This document shows positions 25,282-33,567 of a stretch of 58,442 nucleotides of DNA, one piece after another (the first letter of the stretch is position 1; the number at the start of each line of letters is the position of its first letter). The stretch is taken from assembly GCA_023418315.1 (NCBI GenBank), contig JAEZZY010000037.1:1-58442 (forward strand), given 5' to 3'. The DNA comes from Bacteroidota bacterium (GTDB taxonomy: Bacteria; Bacteroidota; Bacteroidia; Chitinophagales; Chitinophagaceae). A program made the translations under genes and the position numbers. The notes beneath the pieces were generated by a model that made no database searches, had not been told where the DNA came from, and worked only from the letters and a program-made list of their open reading frames with translations.

Positions 25282-26649
25282 ATGTTGTATGCGATAGTAG
25301 ATATTGAGACCACCGGCGGCCATGCAAGTGCAAACGGTATTACCGAAATCGCCATAGCCATACATGACGGGACAAAGCTGTTGCATATATATGAAACGCT
25401 GATCAATCCCCAAGTTCCCATTCCTTATTTTATCCAGCGGCTTACGGGCATCAATGATGAAATGGTAGCCGGAGCGCCGGTTTTTGCAGAGGTAGCAGCG
25501 CAGATACACGAGTTGCTGCATGATAAAATATTTGTAGCCCACAATGTCAATTTCGATTATTCCTTTATAAAACTGCATTTGGAAAAAGCAGGCTATGACT
25601 GTAATGTAAAAAAGCTATGCACGGTGCGGATGGCGCGGAAAATATTTCCCGGTATGAAAAGCTATAGCCTCGGCAAGCTCTGTCATCAGCTTTCTATTCC
25701 ACATTACCATCGCCACCGCGCCGGCGGAGACGCGCTCGCCACATCCGCTCTTTTTACGATGCTGGTAGCCAACGATGGAAACGGAGAAATTGCCAAAATG
25801 CTGAAAGGACGGAACAGGGAGCAGTACCTGCCGCCACATTTGCCCGTGCAGCAAGTAGATGAATTGCCGCATACCCCCGGCGTTTATTATTTCTACAATC
25901 AGATAGGAAAGGTTATCTATATAGGCAAAGCCAAGAACCTGTTTAAGCGGGTGAAAACACATTTTTCCAACAACAAAACCGGTAAACAAAAACAGGATTT
26001 CCTGCGCGAGATCAACCGCATCGGCTATAAAGAATGCGCTACGGAGCTAATGGCGCATATCCTCGAAAGCACAGAAATCCGAAAGCTGTTTCCTAAATAC
26101 AACCGTAGTCAGCGTGGCTATCTGGCAAATTTTGGACTGTATCCCTATGAAGACCGAGAAGGCTATCTGCGGCTGACAATCGAAAAAAATAAATCCATCC
26201 ACAAGCCTGTTTATTCCTTTAATACCATCCAAGAAGGGCATCAGCGGCTGAAAGAATTGATGGATGAATTTGAACTTTGTCCGCGATTGTGCAATCTGAT
26301 TTCCTCTATAGATTGTAAAGAACACATGGATTCTGGTTTTTGTAAAGGGAACTGTGCGGAAGAGGCAGAGGCTTATAACGCCAGGGTAACTGAGGCGCTA
26401 CAATGGCTGGAGAAGCGCTTGCCTACGTTTGCACTTATAGACAAGGGTTTTAATGAAGAAGATAAAAGCTGCATCCTGATGCGGAAAGGAAATATCTACG
26501 GCATGGGCTATATTCATGCCCAAACCATTTTGCAAAGTGCAGAACTGCTGGAAAAACAATTGGAACCTTTGCAGGACAATGATTTTATCCGCAATCTTGT
26601 TTATCGCTATGCAGAAACCTTTCCCGATAAATGCCATGTATTCGATTGA
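25282..26649 (+). CDS. DEDDh exonuclease fused to UvrC-like GIY-YIG nuclease
   Basis: A 455-residue two-domain nuclease. Residues 1-170 form a DnaQ-like 3'-5' exonuclease (VDIETTGG, VAHNVNFDYSFI, HRAGGDALAT giving the DEDDh set). Residues about 200-280 are a GIY-YIG domain (TPGVYYFYNQIGKVIYIGKAKNL...RVKTHFS), and the rest resembles the region after the nuclease in UvrC/Cho. The fusion is known in several phyla, including Bacteroidota and Actinobacteria. It probably processes damaged DNA ends. A -7-like TACCTTCG box lies seven bases before the ATG, so the mRNA may have almost no leader. Confidence 0.9.
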   Translation: MLYAIVDIETTGGHASANGITEIAIAIHDGTKLLHIYETLINPQVPIPYFIQRLTGINDEMVAGAPVFAEVAAQIHELLHDKIFVAHNVNFDYSFIKLHLEKAGYDCNVKKLCTVRMARKIFPGMKSYSLGKLCHQLSIPHYHRHRAGGDALATSALFTMLVANDGNGEIAKMLKGRNREQYLPPHLPVQQVDELPHTPGVYYFYNQIGKVIYIGKAKNLFKRVKTHFSNNKTGKQKQDFLREINRIGYKECATELMAHILESTEIRKLFPKYNRSQRGYLANFGLYPYEDREGYLRLTIEKNKSIHKPVYSFNTIQEGHQRLKELMDEFELCPRLCNLISSIDCKEHMDSGFCKGNCAEEAEAYNARVTEALQWLEKRLPTFALIDKGFNEEDKSCILMRKGNIYGMGYIHAQTILQSAELLEKQLEPLQDNDFIRNLVYRYAETFPDKCHVFD

Positions 26650-26736
26650 TAACTCCACAAAAGATACCTATAGGCAAAGAGCATTTTGCTGTAGTATCCT
26701 GTTCGCAAAATGCTCTTGTGGGTCAGGCAAAGGCGC

Positions 26737-28746
26737 TTAAAAAATCTTATACCTGAATCCTGCATAGATATTTCTGCCCATTACAGGTGCCCATATAAAT
26801 GATGCGTCAAAATCATTGCTATAGGGATTATCGGCAGCCGTAATAGGGTGGTGCTGCATATAGTTGGTAAGGTTTTCTGCGCCGAGGTAAAGCTCAAACA
26901 CATTCTTCCAGGTTTTACTGATCTGCGCATTCATTAAAAAATAAGAAGGCGAATAATACTCATTCAGGTTGTTGGCATGAGAATGTCGCTCCGGTACCAG
27001 TTTTTGTCCGATCCATTGCACGGTATAGTCAAATCTCCACTGGTCGCGTGTTTCATAGCCGATGTTCATAAAGGCGCGGTGCGGATTAATCAGCGGTTTC
27101 ATCTTCAATACATTCTTATACGTGGACTTTACATCATACCAGCGGTAGGCAAGGCGAAGGTCCAGGTTGCGGATGATTTCATAATCCAGTTGTGCTTGAA
27201 AACTGTGTGCATCAGAGCGCCCGTCGAGATTATAAAAGAAAACGGCATGAGGATCGGAATAAAGATCCACTACGACCTGGTTGTTAAAATCCGTGTAGTA
27301 ATAATCCATGCTGAAGGAGCCGTCCCTATAATTCAAACGAAATTTTTGGGTGAAATTGATTCCGTAATTCCATGCTATTTCGGGGTCAAGTCCATAGGGG
27401 TTTTCCTTGTCGTTGCTCAGGATGGTGAAGCCTCTTCCGCTTGCCATATAGCCCATGTTCTCTGCAAATATATTGGCTGTACGCTGTGCCCTGCCTACCG
27501 ATGCGCGGAATACGGAGCGCTCGGCCGGCGCATAGCGAATATGCAATCTCGGTGTAGCAAACGCTCCGAAAAGGGAATGGTAATCGCCTCTCAGCCCCGC
27601 CACGATGTTTAGCTTTTCGGAAGCATTATAGCTATATTCCGCAAAAGCGCCCGGCACGATTTCTGTCCTTTTATAGGGCGTGGTATTCCATAGTTCTTCA
27701 TAATTATCTATCAGGTTGCTTAATCCCATTTTTATGACATGGTGGGTATTGCCGATGATGGATTGATAGATAAGGTTGGCGTAGAAACTTCGTTGTGTAG
27801 CGTCATAATTTTTCAAACCATAACGGGCATCTTGCGTATGATACACGCCGGAAAGCTGCAAACCGATGCTGGTAGCAGGTTTTTGGGCAAAGATGTGTCC
27901 TATCTTAGCCCATCCTTCAAAGCGTTTCATATTCAATTCAAAGCCCCAGGGCGTTGCTATGCTTTGTTCTGTTCCTTTTTTATAATCATATTGTCCGCCC
28001 AGGTTTTCTACATACACGCCTTTTACACCGCCTTGCACTTCCCATCCTTTTGGGGCAAACCAAAACCATCTGTTGGCAGCTACTACCTGTTTGTCCAACG
28101 GCTGATCCAGAAAGCCGTCGTTGTTTTGGTCAAATCGTTTCCACTGCGATCTGCCATGCAAGAAGAAATTGGTAGAAAGCCCGTCATTCAGCTCAATGCG
28201 GTGGATGAGGTTTCCTTCCGTACGTGCCTGCATGTTTTGATAGAGGTTAAAATGCCATTTTTCTTCTTTTTCTTCAAATGGTTTTCGCCATTCTACATTG
28301 ATTTGCCCGGCTACACTTTCATAGCCATTTACCACGCTCCCTGTTCCTTTGCTGAGTTGCATGCTTTCTACAAAGCTGCCTGGGGTAAAGGTTAGTCCGG
28401 TATAAGAAGCTAACCCTCTGTTGTCCGGCATGTTTTCCCGTGTGATGGAGGTATAGGCGCTGGCAAGTCCCAGCATTTGAATCTGTTTATAGCCGGATAC
28501 GGCATCCGTAAATCCTACATCCACAGACGGGGTGGTTTCAAAGCTTTCGCTGAGGTTGCAACAAGCTGCTTTCAGCAATTCACGGCTGCTGATTTTCTCG
28601 GTTTTTTGCGTACCGAGCATATTGATGGTGGTGGTTTTTTGTCTTTGGCGAAGGGTAAACTCATCAAGCTTGTTTTCTGTACTGTCTTGCCCATAGGATT
28701 GCCATGAGCAGAGTAAAACTATTGCCACTGTTATTCTTTTCTTCAT
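26737..28746 (-). CDS. TonB-dependent receptor, probable metal (copper) module
   Basis: A 669-residue outer-membrane receptor: a signal peptide (cleavage near QSYG), a plug domain about 45-160 and a beta-barrel ending in YAGFRYKIF with the terminal aromatic. The plug contains an unusual Cys pair, LLKAACCNLSESFETTPSVD, which I associate with Bacteroidota receptors beside HMA-domain proteins. The N-terminal carboxypeptidase-like domain common in such receptors is missing. It begins 11 bases after the HMA gene and is surely in one operon with it. Metal identity is inferred. Confidence 0.9.
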   Translation of the reverse strand: MKKRITVAIVLLCSWQSYGQDSTENKLDEFTLRQRQKTTTINMLGTQKTEKISSRELLKAACCNLSESFETTPSVDVGFTDAVSGYKQIQMLGLASAYTSITRENMPDNRGLASYTGLTFTPGSFVESMQLSKGTGSVVNGYESVAGQINVEWRKPFEEKEEKWHFNLYQNMQARTEGNLIHRIELNDGLSTNFFLHGRSQWKRFDQNNDGFLDQPLDKQVVAANRWFWFAPKGWEVQGGVKGVYVENLGGQYDYKKGTEQSIATPWGFELNMKRFEGWAKIGHIFAQKPATSIGLQLSGVYHTQDARYGLKNYDATQRSFYANLIYQSIIGNTHHVIKMGLSNLIDNYEELWNTTPYKRTEIVPGAFAEYSYNASEKLNIVAGLRGDYHSLFGAFATPRLHIRYAPAERSVFRASVGRAQRTANIFAENMGYMASGRGFTILSNDKENPYGLDPEIAWNYGINFTQKFRLNYRDGSFSMDYYYTDFNNQVVVDLYSDPHAVFFYNLDGRSDAHSFQAQLDYEIIRNLDLRLAYRWYDVKSTYKNVLKMKPLINPHRAFMNIGYETRDQWRFDYTVQWIGQKLVPERHSHANNLNEYYSPSYFLMNAQISKTWKNVFELYLGAENLTNYMQHHPITAADNPYSNDFDASFIWAPVMGRNIYAGFRYKIF

Positions 28747-28757
28747 AGCGTCCCCTT

Positions 28758-29102
28758 TTAATGTTCACAACTATTGGTCTTGTAATGGCAGCAATTGGGC
28801 AGCTTTTCATAATCTTCTTCGGCAGCCGTTACTTTGGAAGTGCTGTGCCCGGCTTTGGCTATATGCTGATGAATGGCTTCCGCCGTGGTTTTGGAGCTGC
28901 GGTAGATGACGGTCAGTTCTTGTGTTTCTTTATTCCAGTCGGCGCGTTTTACCCCTTTAATGTATGCGGCATCTTCAATACGCTTTTTACACATTGTGCA
29001 GTTGCCTTCTACTTTAAAGGTTTCGGTTTTTATATCGCTTTGTCCGAAAGAAAGCGTGGAAGCAGCCAGGAAAATGATTATTAAAAAAATGAGTTGTTTC
29101 AT
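28758..29102 (-). CDS. Exported heavy-metal-associated (HMA) domain protein
   Basis: A 114-residue protein with a signal peptide (1-20) and a ferredoxin-like HMA domain whose metal site is GNCTMC (C35 and C38). The tail NCCHYKTNSCEH adds three Cys and two His and may be a second metal site. It would bind Cu(I) or a similar soft metal in the periplasm and probably works with the TonB receptor encoded directly after it. The 217 bases upstream hold no gene that I can support. Confidence 0.88.
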   Translation of the reverse strand: MKQLIFLIIIFLAASTLSFGQSDIKTETFKVEGNCTMCKKRIEDAAYIKGVKRADWNKETQELTVIYRSSKTTAEAIHQHIAKAGHSTSKVTAAEEDYEKLPNCCHYKTNSCEH

Positions 29103-29319
29103 TTTGAAAAAATATTAGGATGAAAATAAAATTGTTTGGTTTGAAGGAGGAAATTTGTTTCTGCTGTATCCTGAATTTGTTTTCGGTGATAGCAATTCAA
29201 GACAGATGATATCGGATAAATGTTGTTGTCAAAATCTTTGTCGCATTGTCCCCTCACATCTTTGCGGGAACATCACTAAAATATCCTATGAAGAACATAA
29301 ACAGCAGAAACAGCCTGCA

Positions 29320-29730
29320 TCATCCGTAATAAGTAAAGGAGGAGTGTAATTTATAGAGAGGAATTGCCTGCCAGTTGCCGGGCGGCGCATGGGCTTGGAA
29401 ATGGCGGTATAATTCAGTACCTGTCGTTATTCCCTCATTTCCATCCGTCCCATAGGCGGGATGCGATACGATAAACTTAGGAGCAAGGTTGAGTTTGAAA
29501 AAAGAAACCACATCCTGCTCTACCGATATTTTGGACGATACGGATTTGTCTTGGCAGCAGTCGTGGTCGCGGGTATCGGTTTCATCGCAGGGGTCGTCTT
29601 CGCAGCCTGCGGCTTTGTCGTTTACCGCCCATGATTCTATCTGCTCTCCGCAATAATGCAGGTTGATGATAAAGCCGGTGGAGGCTATCATGTAGAGCAT
29701 TAATAACGGTATGACGAATTTTTTTTTCAC
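29320..29730 (-). CDS. HYC_CC_PP family protein, metal-linked
   Basis: A 136-residue protein starting at GTG 29730, which begins KKKFVIPLLMLYMI, a signal or anchor. A longer upstream frame exists but runs antisense through the divergent gene. The motifs HYCG (about 25-28), DCCQDK (about 57-62) and APPGNW near the end are those of the Bacteroidota HYC_CC_PP family, which I recall near copper and heavy-metal genes. Cys and His ligands suggest metal binding. It lies upstream of the HMA and TonB genes in the same direction. A -7 box directly precedes it. Confidence 0.8.
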   Translation of the reverse strand: MKKKFVIPLLMLYMIASTGFIINLHYCGEQIESWAVNDKAAGCEDDPCDETDTRDHDCCQDKSVSSKISVEQDVVSFFKLNLAPKFIVSHPAYGTDGNEGITTGTELYRHFQAHAPPGNWQAIPLYKLHSSFTYYG

Positions 29731-29740
29731 CTGCAAGTGC

Positions 29741-29748
29741 AAATTTAC
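29741..29748 (-). promoter_or_regulatory. -7 box (TAAATTTG) for the HYC gene
   Basis: The reverse strand reads TAAATTTG, ten bases before the GTG start, so any leader would be only a few bases long. Confidence 0.6.
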
Positions 29749-29796
29749 GTAAATGACTATAAAAGATGTGTTATAGAATACGGACATTCTTTTACA

Positions 29797-29804
29797 TAGA
29801 TTTG
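29797..29804 (+). promoter_or_regulatory. -7 box (TAGATTTG) abutting the thioesterase start
   Basis: TAGATTTG-TGGC-ATG: the start codon lies four bases after the box, as at surE and the gene at 37953. Confidence 0.6.
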
Positions 29805-29808
29805 TGGC

Positions 29809-30201
29809 ATGATTTCTTTTTTTAAGAAAGGAGATAAAAAGACCTATATGCACCTTGTGAGTAAGGACGATTTCGCCCGGTTTGAGAGTGGAGAAGTGCA
29901 TCCGGTTTATGCTACGTTCTCTCTTGCGCGGGATGCGGAATGGAGCGGAAGATTGTTTGTGCTGGAAATGAAAGAAGAAGATGAAGAAGGCATAGGCACA
30001 GGCATAACGGTAGAACATATAGCGCCGGCGCTGGAAGGGCAAGAGGTGCTGTTTGAAGCCAGTTTTGAAGCGCAGAACGGAAACGAAATAATTACGTCCT
30101 ACATAGCCAAAGTACAAGGCCGTCTGATAGCGCAAGGCATACAAAAGCAAAAAATCATTAAAAAAGAAAAATTATCCCGTTTGTTTGATTCCCTGAAATA
30201 A
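29809..30201 (+). CDS. Thioesterase-like (FlK-type hotdog) protein
   Basis: A 130-residue protein with a likely hotdog fold. GIGTGITVEHIAPALEGQEV followed by FEASFEAQNGNEIITSYIAKVQGRLIAQG is the pattern of fluoroacetyl-CoA-thioesterase-like and related small thioesterases, where the Thr/His pair sits in the G-T-x-x-x-x-x-H segment. It would hydrolyse or bind an acyl-CoA in the cytoplasm. It is divergent from the metal gene cluster, with only 78 bases between starts, but a functional link is not evident. Confidence 0.7.
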   Translation: MISFFKKGDKKTYMHLVSKDDFARFESGEVHPVYATFSLARDAEWSGRLFVLEMKEEDEEGIGTGITVEHIAPALEGQEVLFEASFEAQNGNEIITSYIAKVQGRLIAQGIQKQKIIKKEKLSRLFDSLK

Positions 30202-30253
30202 TTTTATCCGGAACAGCTTATCTTTTTACCGGAAACCTAATCTACTTTTCGAC

Positions 30254-31906
30254 ATGTACAACAGGCTTTATCGCATTGCTAAAGATATATGGGGCGACGC
30301 CATTAGCGACCAGGAAATCAATGAATTTATACGCCGGATCGGAGAGCTTGGCATTTCCAGCCCGCACCAGCTTATGGAGCAGATTGCGTTGGACAATTAT
30401 CTGGAGTCCTTTATATCTTCCGTAGATGATATCGTTTTTGAGCTGGATAATGACGGGAGAATTATTCAAATATGGGCGGCAGATGAATCTAAAATGTGGA
30501 TGAAACGTTCCGAAGCACTTTATAAAACTGCGCATGAAATCCTCCCTCCACCGCTGGGTGATGCCCTGAAGGAAGCGTTTTTAAAAGCACAGCAAACGAG
30601 AATGCCGGTAGAGATAGAATATAAATCTCCCTTCGATGATCAATATTTTGTATCGCGCCTGAATATTATCAAAAACCACAACCCCGCTACCAAGCACGTA
30701 TCGGTTTTAATAAAAAATATTACCGAAAAAAAGAAAGCAGAGGAAGCCTTGCAGAAAGCGATAAAAGCTGCGGAAGAAGCGGCTAATGCCAAGTCGCAAT
30801 TCCTATCGGCTATGAGCCACGAGATACGGACGCCAATGAACGCCATCATAGGGCTTACCGATATTTTGCTGAATCTTTCACATACGGAAGAAGTCAAGGA
30901 ATACCTGAAATCCATCCGATACTCCTCCGATAATTTGCTGATGCTGGTGAACGACATCCTCAATTTCAACAAAACAGAGATCGGGAAAGTCGCTTTTGAG
31001 CAGATAGATTTTAATCTTCATGAACAGATACAGGAGTTGCAAAAAACACAAGGACTGCGCGCTAAAGCCAAACAGATTTCCTTTGAAACAATTATAAAGT
31101 ACGATGTGCCGCAGATGCTGGTAGGAGATCCTTACCGGCTAAACCAGATTTTGATCAACCTTATAGGCAATGCCATTAAATTTACGGAAAAAGGAACGGT
31201 GCAGCTCACGGTTTCCGTGTTGAAAAAAGAAGACGATAAACTGACACTACGTTTTGAAGTGGAAGATACCGGCATAGGCATTCCGGAGCATAAACTGGAG
31301 GAAATATTTGAACGTTTTACCCAAGCCTCTTCCGATATCACCAGAAAATATGGCGGCACCGGCTTAGGGCTGGCCATTACCAAAAACCTTGTGTTACAAC
31401 AACAAGGAGCCATCTATGTAAAAAGCAGGGAAGGAAAAGGTACTTTATTTACCGTGGAACTGCAATTCCTGCAATCGTATGAACATATCCCGTTGCAGAC
31501 TTCGGGCTTCGATAAAAAACCGCTGGATAAATCCACCATTCTTATTGTAGAAGATAATCCGCTGAACATGCTGATTATGAAAAAAATCCTGGATGAGTGG
31601 AATGTAACCTACTACGAAGCACAGGATGGCAGAGAAGCGCTTGCTATTATGAAAAAGCAGGAAGTGGATATGGTATTAATGGATTTGCACATGCCCGGCA
31701 TGGATGGCATACAAGCTACGGCGCATATCCGAAACAAGGATACCGATGTATTGAATCCGGATGTGCCTATAATAGCTTTTACTGCCGATGCTTTTCCTGA
31801 AACCAAAATAAAAGTGTTGGAAGCCGGCATGAATGATTTTATCACTAAGCCTTTTAAGAAAGATGAGCTTTATACGAAGCTCATCCGGCATCTGCATATT
31901 TCTTAA
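30254..31906 (+). CDS. Hybrid histidine kinase/response regulator
   Basis: A 550-residue soluble hybrid kinase. An N-terminal PAS-like region (about 50-155) leads by a coiled coil into the H box FLSAMSHEIRTPMNAI, the N box NLIGNAIKFTEKG, and G boxes DTGIGIP and KYGGTGLGLAI. A receiver domain follows (ILIVEDNPLN, phospho-Asp in VLMDLHMPGMDG, KPF). No membrane segment or DNA-binding output is present, so it should sense an internal signal and pass phosphate on to an unlinked partner. It converges on the SGNH hydrolase with a five-base gap. Confidence 0.93.
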   Translation: MYNRLYRIAKDIWGDAISDQEINEFIRRIGELGISSPHQLMEQIALDNYLESFISSVDDIVFELDNDGRIIQIWAADESKMWMKRSEALYKTAHEILPPPLGDALKEAFLKAQQTRMPVEIEYKSPFDDQYFVSRLNIIKNHNPATKHVSVLIKNITEKKKAEEALQKAIKAAEEAANAKSQFLSAMSHEIRTPMNAIIGLTDILLNLSHTEEVKEYLKSIRYSSDNLLMLVNDILNFNKTEIGKVAFEQIDFNLHEQIQELQKTQGLRAKAKQISFETIIKYDVPQMLVGDPYRLNQILINLIGNAIKFTEKGTVQLTVSVLKKEDDKLTLRFEVEDTGIGIPEHKLEEIFERFTQASSDITRKYGGTGLGLAITKNLVLQQQGAIYVKSREGKGTLFTVELQFLQSYEHIPLQTSGFDKKPLDKSTILIVEDNPLNMLIMKKILDEWNVTYYEAQDGREALAIMKKQEVDMVLMDLHMPGMDGIQATAHIRNKDTDVLNPDVPIIAFTADAFPETKIKVLEAGMNDFITKPFKKDELYTKLIRHLHIS

Positions 31907-31911
31907 CCGTG

Positions 31912-32514
31912 TTATCCTTTCAAAGAGGCTACCACCATAGGCGCCAGACGCTGTGCCCATATTTCGTATTCTTTACCCGAAGGATGCAACCCGTCTGCAG
32001 CCAGAAAATCCGGTAGCGTTCCATTTGCTCTGGTGCTGTCGGTAATATCCAGCCAATGGACTTTATGTGCAAGGGCGATGTCTTTTTTTGCACGGTTGTA
32101 TAGGTCAATCGCCTGGGCTATTTCCTTTCTGTCTTTTCCTTCTGCAAAAGGAGTTACGCCCCAGTCGGGAATGGAAAGCACAAATACGTTTTGCACCGCT
32201 CCGTGGGCAAAGTGGATTGCCTGTTTCAGCAAAGCGGTAAACTCCTCTTCGTAATTTGTTATATCCCTGCCTCGGTATTGGTTATTGACCCCTATGAGCA
32301 GCGTTACGATATCGAATGTTTCTTTTATTCCTTCCTCCCGCAGGGCCTGTGCCAGCTCATCGGTAGTCCATCCGGTTTTGGCGATGATGACCGGTTGCGC
32401 CAGTTCCACCTTTTCCTTGTATAAAGCCCTTATCAATTGATAGGGGAAATTTTCTTCCATAGGCACTTGTTCGCCTATGGTATAAGAATCGCCGAGTGCA
32501 AGATAAGTGTACAT
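31912..32514 (-). CDS. SGNH/GDSL hydrolase
   Basis: A 200-residue esterase/lipase of the SGNH fold. Block I is LALGDSYTIGE with the catalytic S10, block III carries GVNNQYRG, and block V DGLHPSGKEY gives the Asp/His pair. There is no signal peptide, so it is cytoplasmic. The substrate cannot be predicted. It is the last gene of the reverse-strand run that starts with hutU. Confidence 0.88.
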   Translation of the reverse strand: MYTYLALGDSYTIGEQVPMEENFPYQLIRALYKEKVELAQPVIIAKTGWTTDELAQALREEGIKETFDIVTLLIGVNNQYRGRDITNYEEEFTALLKQAIHFAHGAVQNVFVLSIPDWGVTPFAEGKDRKEIAQAIDLYNRAKKDIALAHKVHWLDITDSTRANGTLPDFLAADGLHPSGKEYEIWAQRLAPMVVASLKG

Positions 32515-32553
32515 AGCGTGTGATTAGCTTGAAGGTTTGAAAATAGGGATAAA

Positions 32554-33549
32554 TTATTTCAACTGCATTATGGCATCCAAAAGCGGGGGCAAGTTTTTCC
32601 CTTTTTCCACCCAATCATTTCCCCAGTAACTTAACATACAGCTCACCCATCTGCCACGCACGGGTGCTATTGCATAATAGGTTGTCAAAATATTGCTCCC
32701 TTCAAGTTTAGTGAATGCTCCTACTACGCCTTTATATTTATAGATCAATTTTTTGGCGTTTATAGCAACTCCTTCAATTAGAACAGGCACTTCGGTTTCC
32801 GAAACTACATTTGCTTTCTTTGATGTTTTATTGCTTTCTATCTGAGAATATATATGGGCTTGAGCTTCCGTTTCGGTAGGGAAAAGATTCCAACTTACCT
32901 CACCATAATTCGGGCATTGTAAACAAGCCGGCATCGTCCATCTACATGCACTTGGGTCCACGGCTATTTCCTTATTTACAAACTGAAATGAAGAGAGGTG
33001 AAGCGGGTCTGTAACCAAGGAATCAGGTATTCCATTATTTTGTGCAACAAACAATGCCAATTCTCTTAAAGCTCCTTCTGCGTTAGGTAATGTTCCGGAC
33101 AATTTAATTCCTAATACGTTTTCATCAGGCAACATCAGAAAATAATAAAGGGAGGAAGATTCATCCGTTTTTTTCTTCTTTTCTTCTACAACAAAATACG
33201 CCTCATGGGATTCCTCAATAAGCGTATCTTTATAAGTTTTGTATTTATGCAAACCAAATCCCGGAAACATTTTTGAAAACCATAAATTTTTAATAGTACG
33301 TGGTTGCTTATCAATTATGATTAAGCTGCCGCGAAGATTAATAACATAGGCATTGGGGTTTATTTTCCTAGGTATAGGCTTTCCATTTGACATGAAAGGA
33401 TGGTCTTCTACCCGATAAAGACCGGCTAACACAAATTGATAAGGTAGAATGGAGTCCCGCACAAAAGGAGACGTTTGTCCAATGGTTTTTATACTTATCC
33501 ATAACAAGAATTGTAGTAATAAAAAAAGCAGCTTTGACTTATTCATCAT
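32554..33549 (-). CDS. Secreted protein of unknown function
   Basis: A 331-residue protein with a signal peptide (MMNKSKLLFLLLQFLLW..., cleavage near TIGQ) and no further membrane segment. The mature part has two Cys close together (MPACLQCPNYGE) and many Lys/Glu. I recognise no family. It lies between hutU and the SGNH gene with short gaps (18 and 39 bases), so the three may share a transcript by position only. Confidence 0.75.
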   Translation of the reverse strand: MMNKSKLLFLLLQFLLWISIKTIGQTSPFVRDSILPYQFVLAGLYRVEDHPFMSNGKPIPRKINPNAYVINLRGSLIIIDKQPRTIKNLWFSKMFPGFGLHKYKTYKDTLIEESHEAYFVVEEKKKKTDESSSLYYFLMLPDENVLGIKLSGTLPNAEGALRELALFVAQNNGIPDSLVTDPLHLSSFQFVNKEIAVDPSACRWTMPACLQCPNYGEVSWNLFPTETEAQAHIYSQIESNKTSKKANVVSETEVPVLIEGVAINAKKLIYKYKGVVGAFTKLEGSNILTTYYAIAPVRGRWVSCMLSYWGNDWVEKGKNLPPLLDAIMQLK

Positions 33550-33567
33550 ACGGTAATGTTCGTTTCA

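Noticed and set aside
29731..30150. 140-codon N-terminal extension of the HYC gene
   Set aside because: It runs antisense through the thioesterase-like gene, passes both promoter boxes and would bury the signal peptide.
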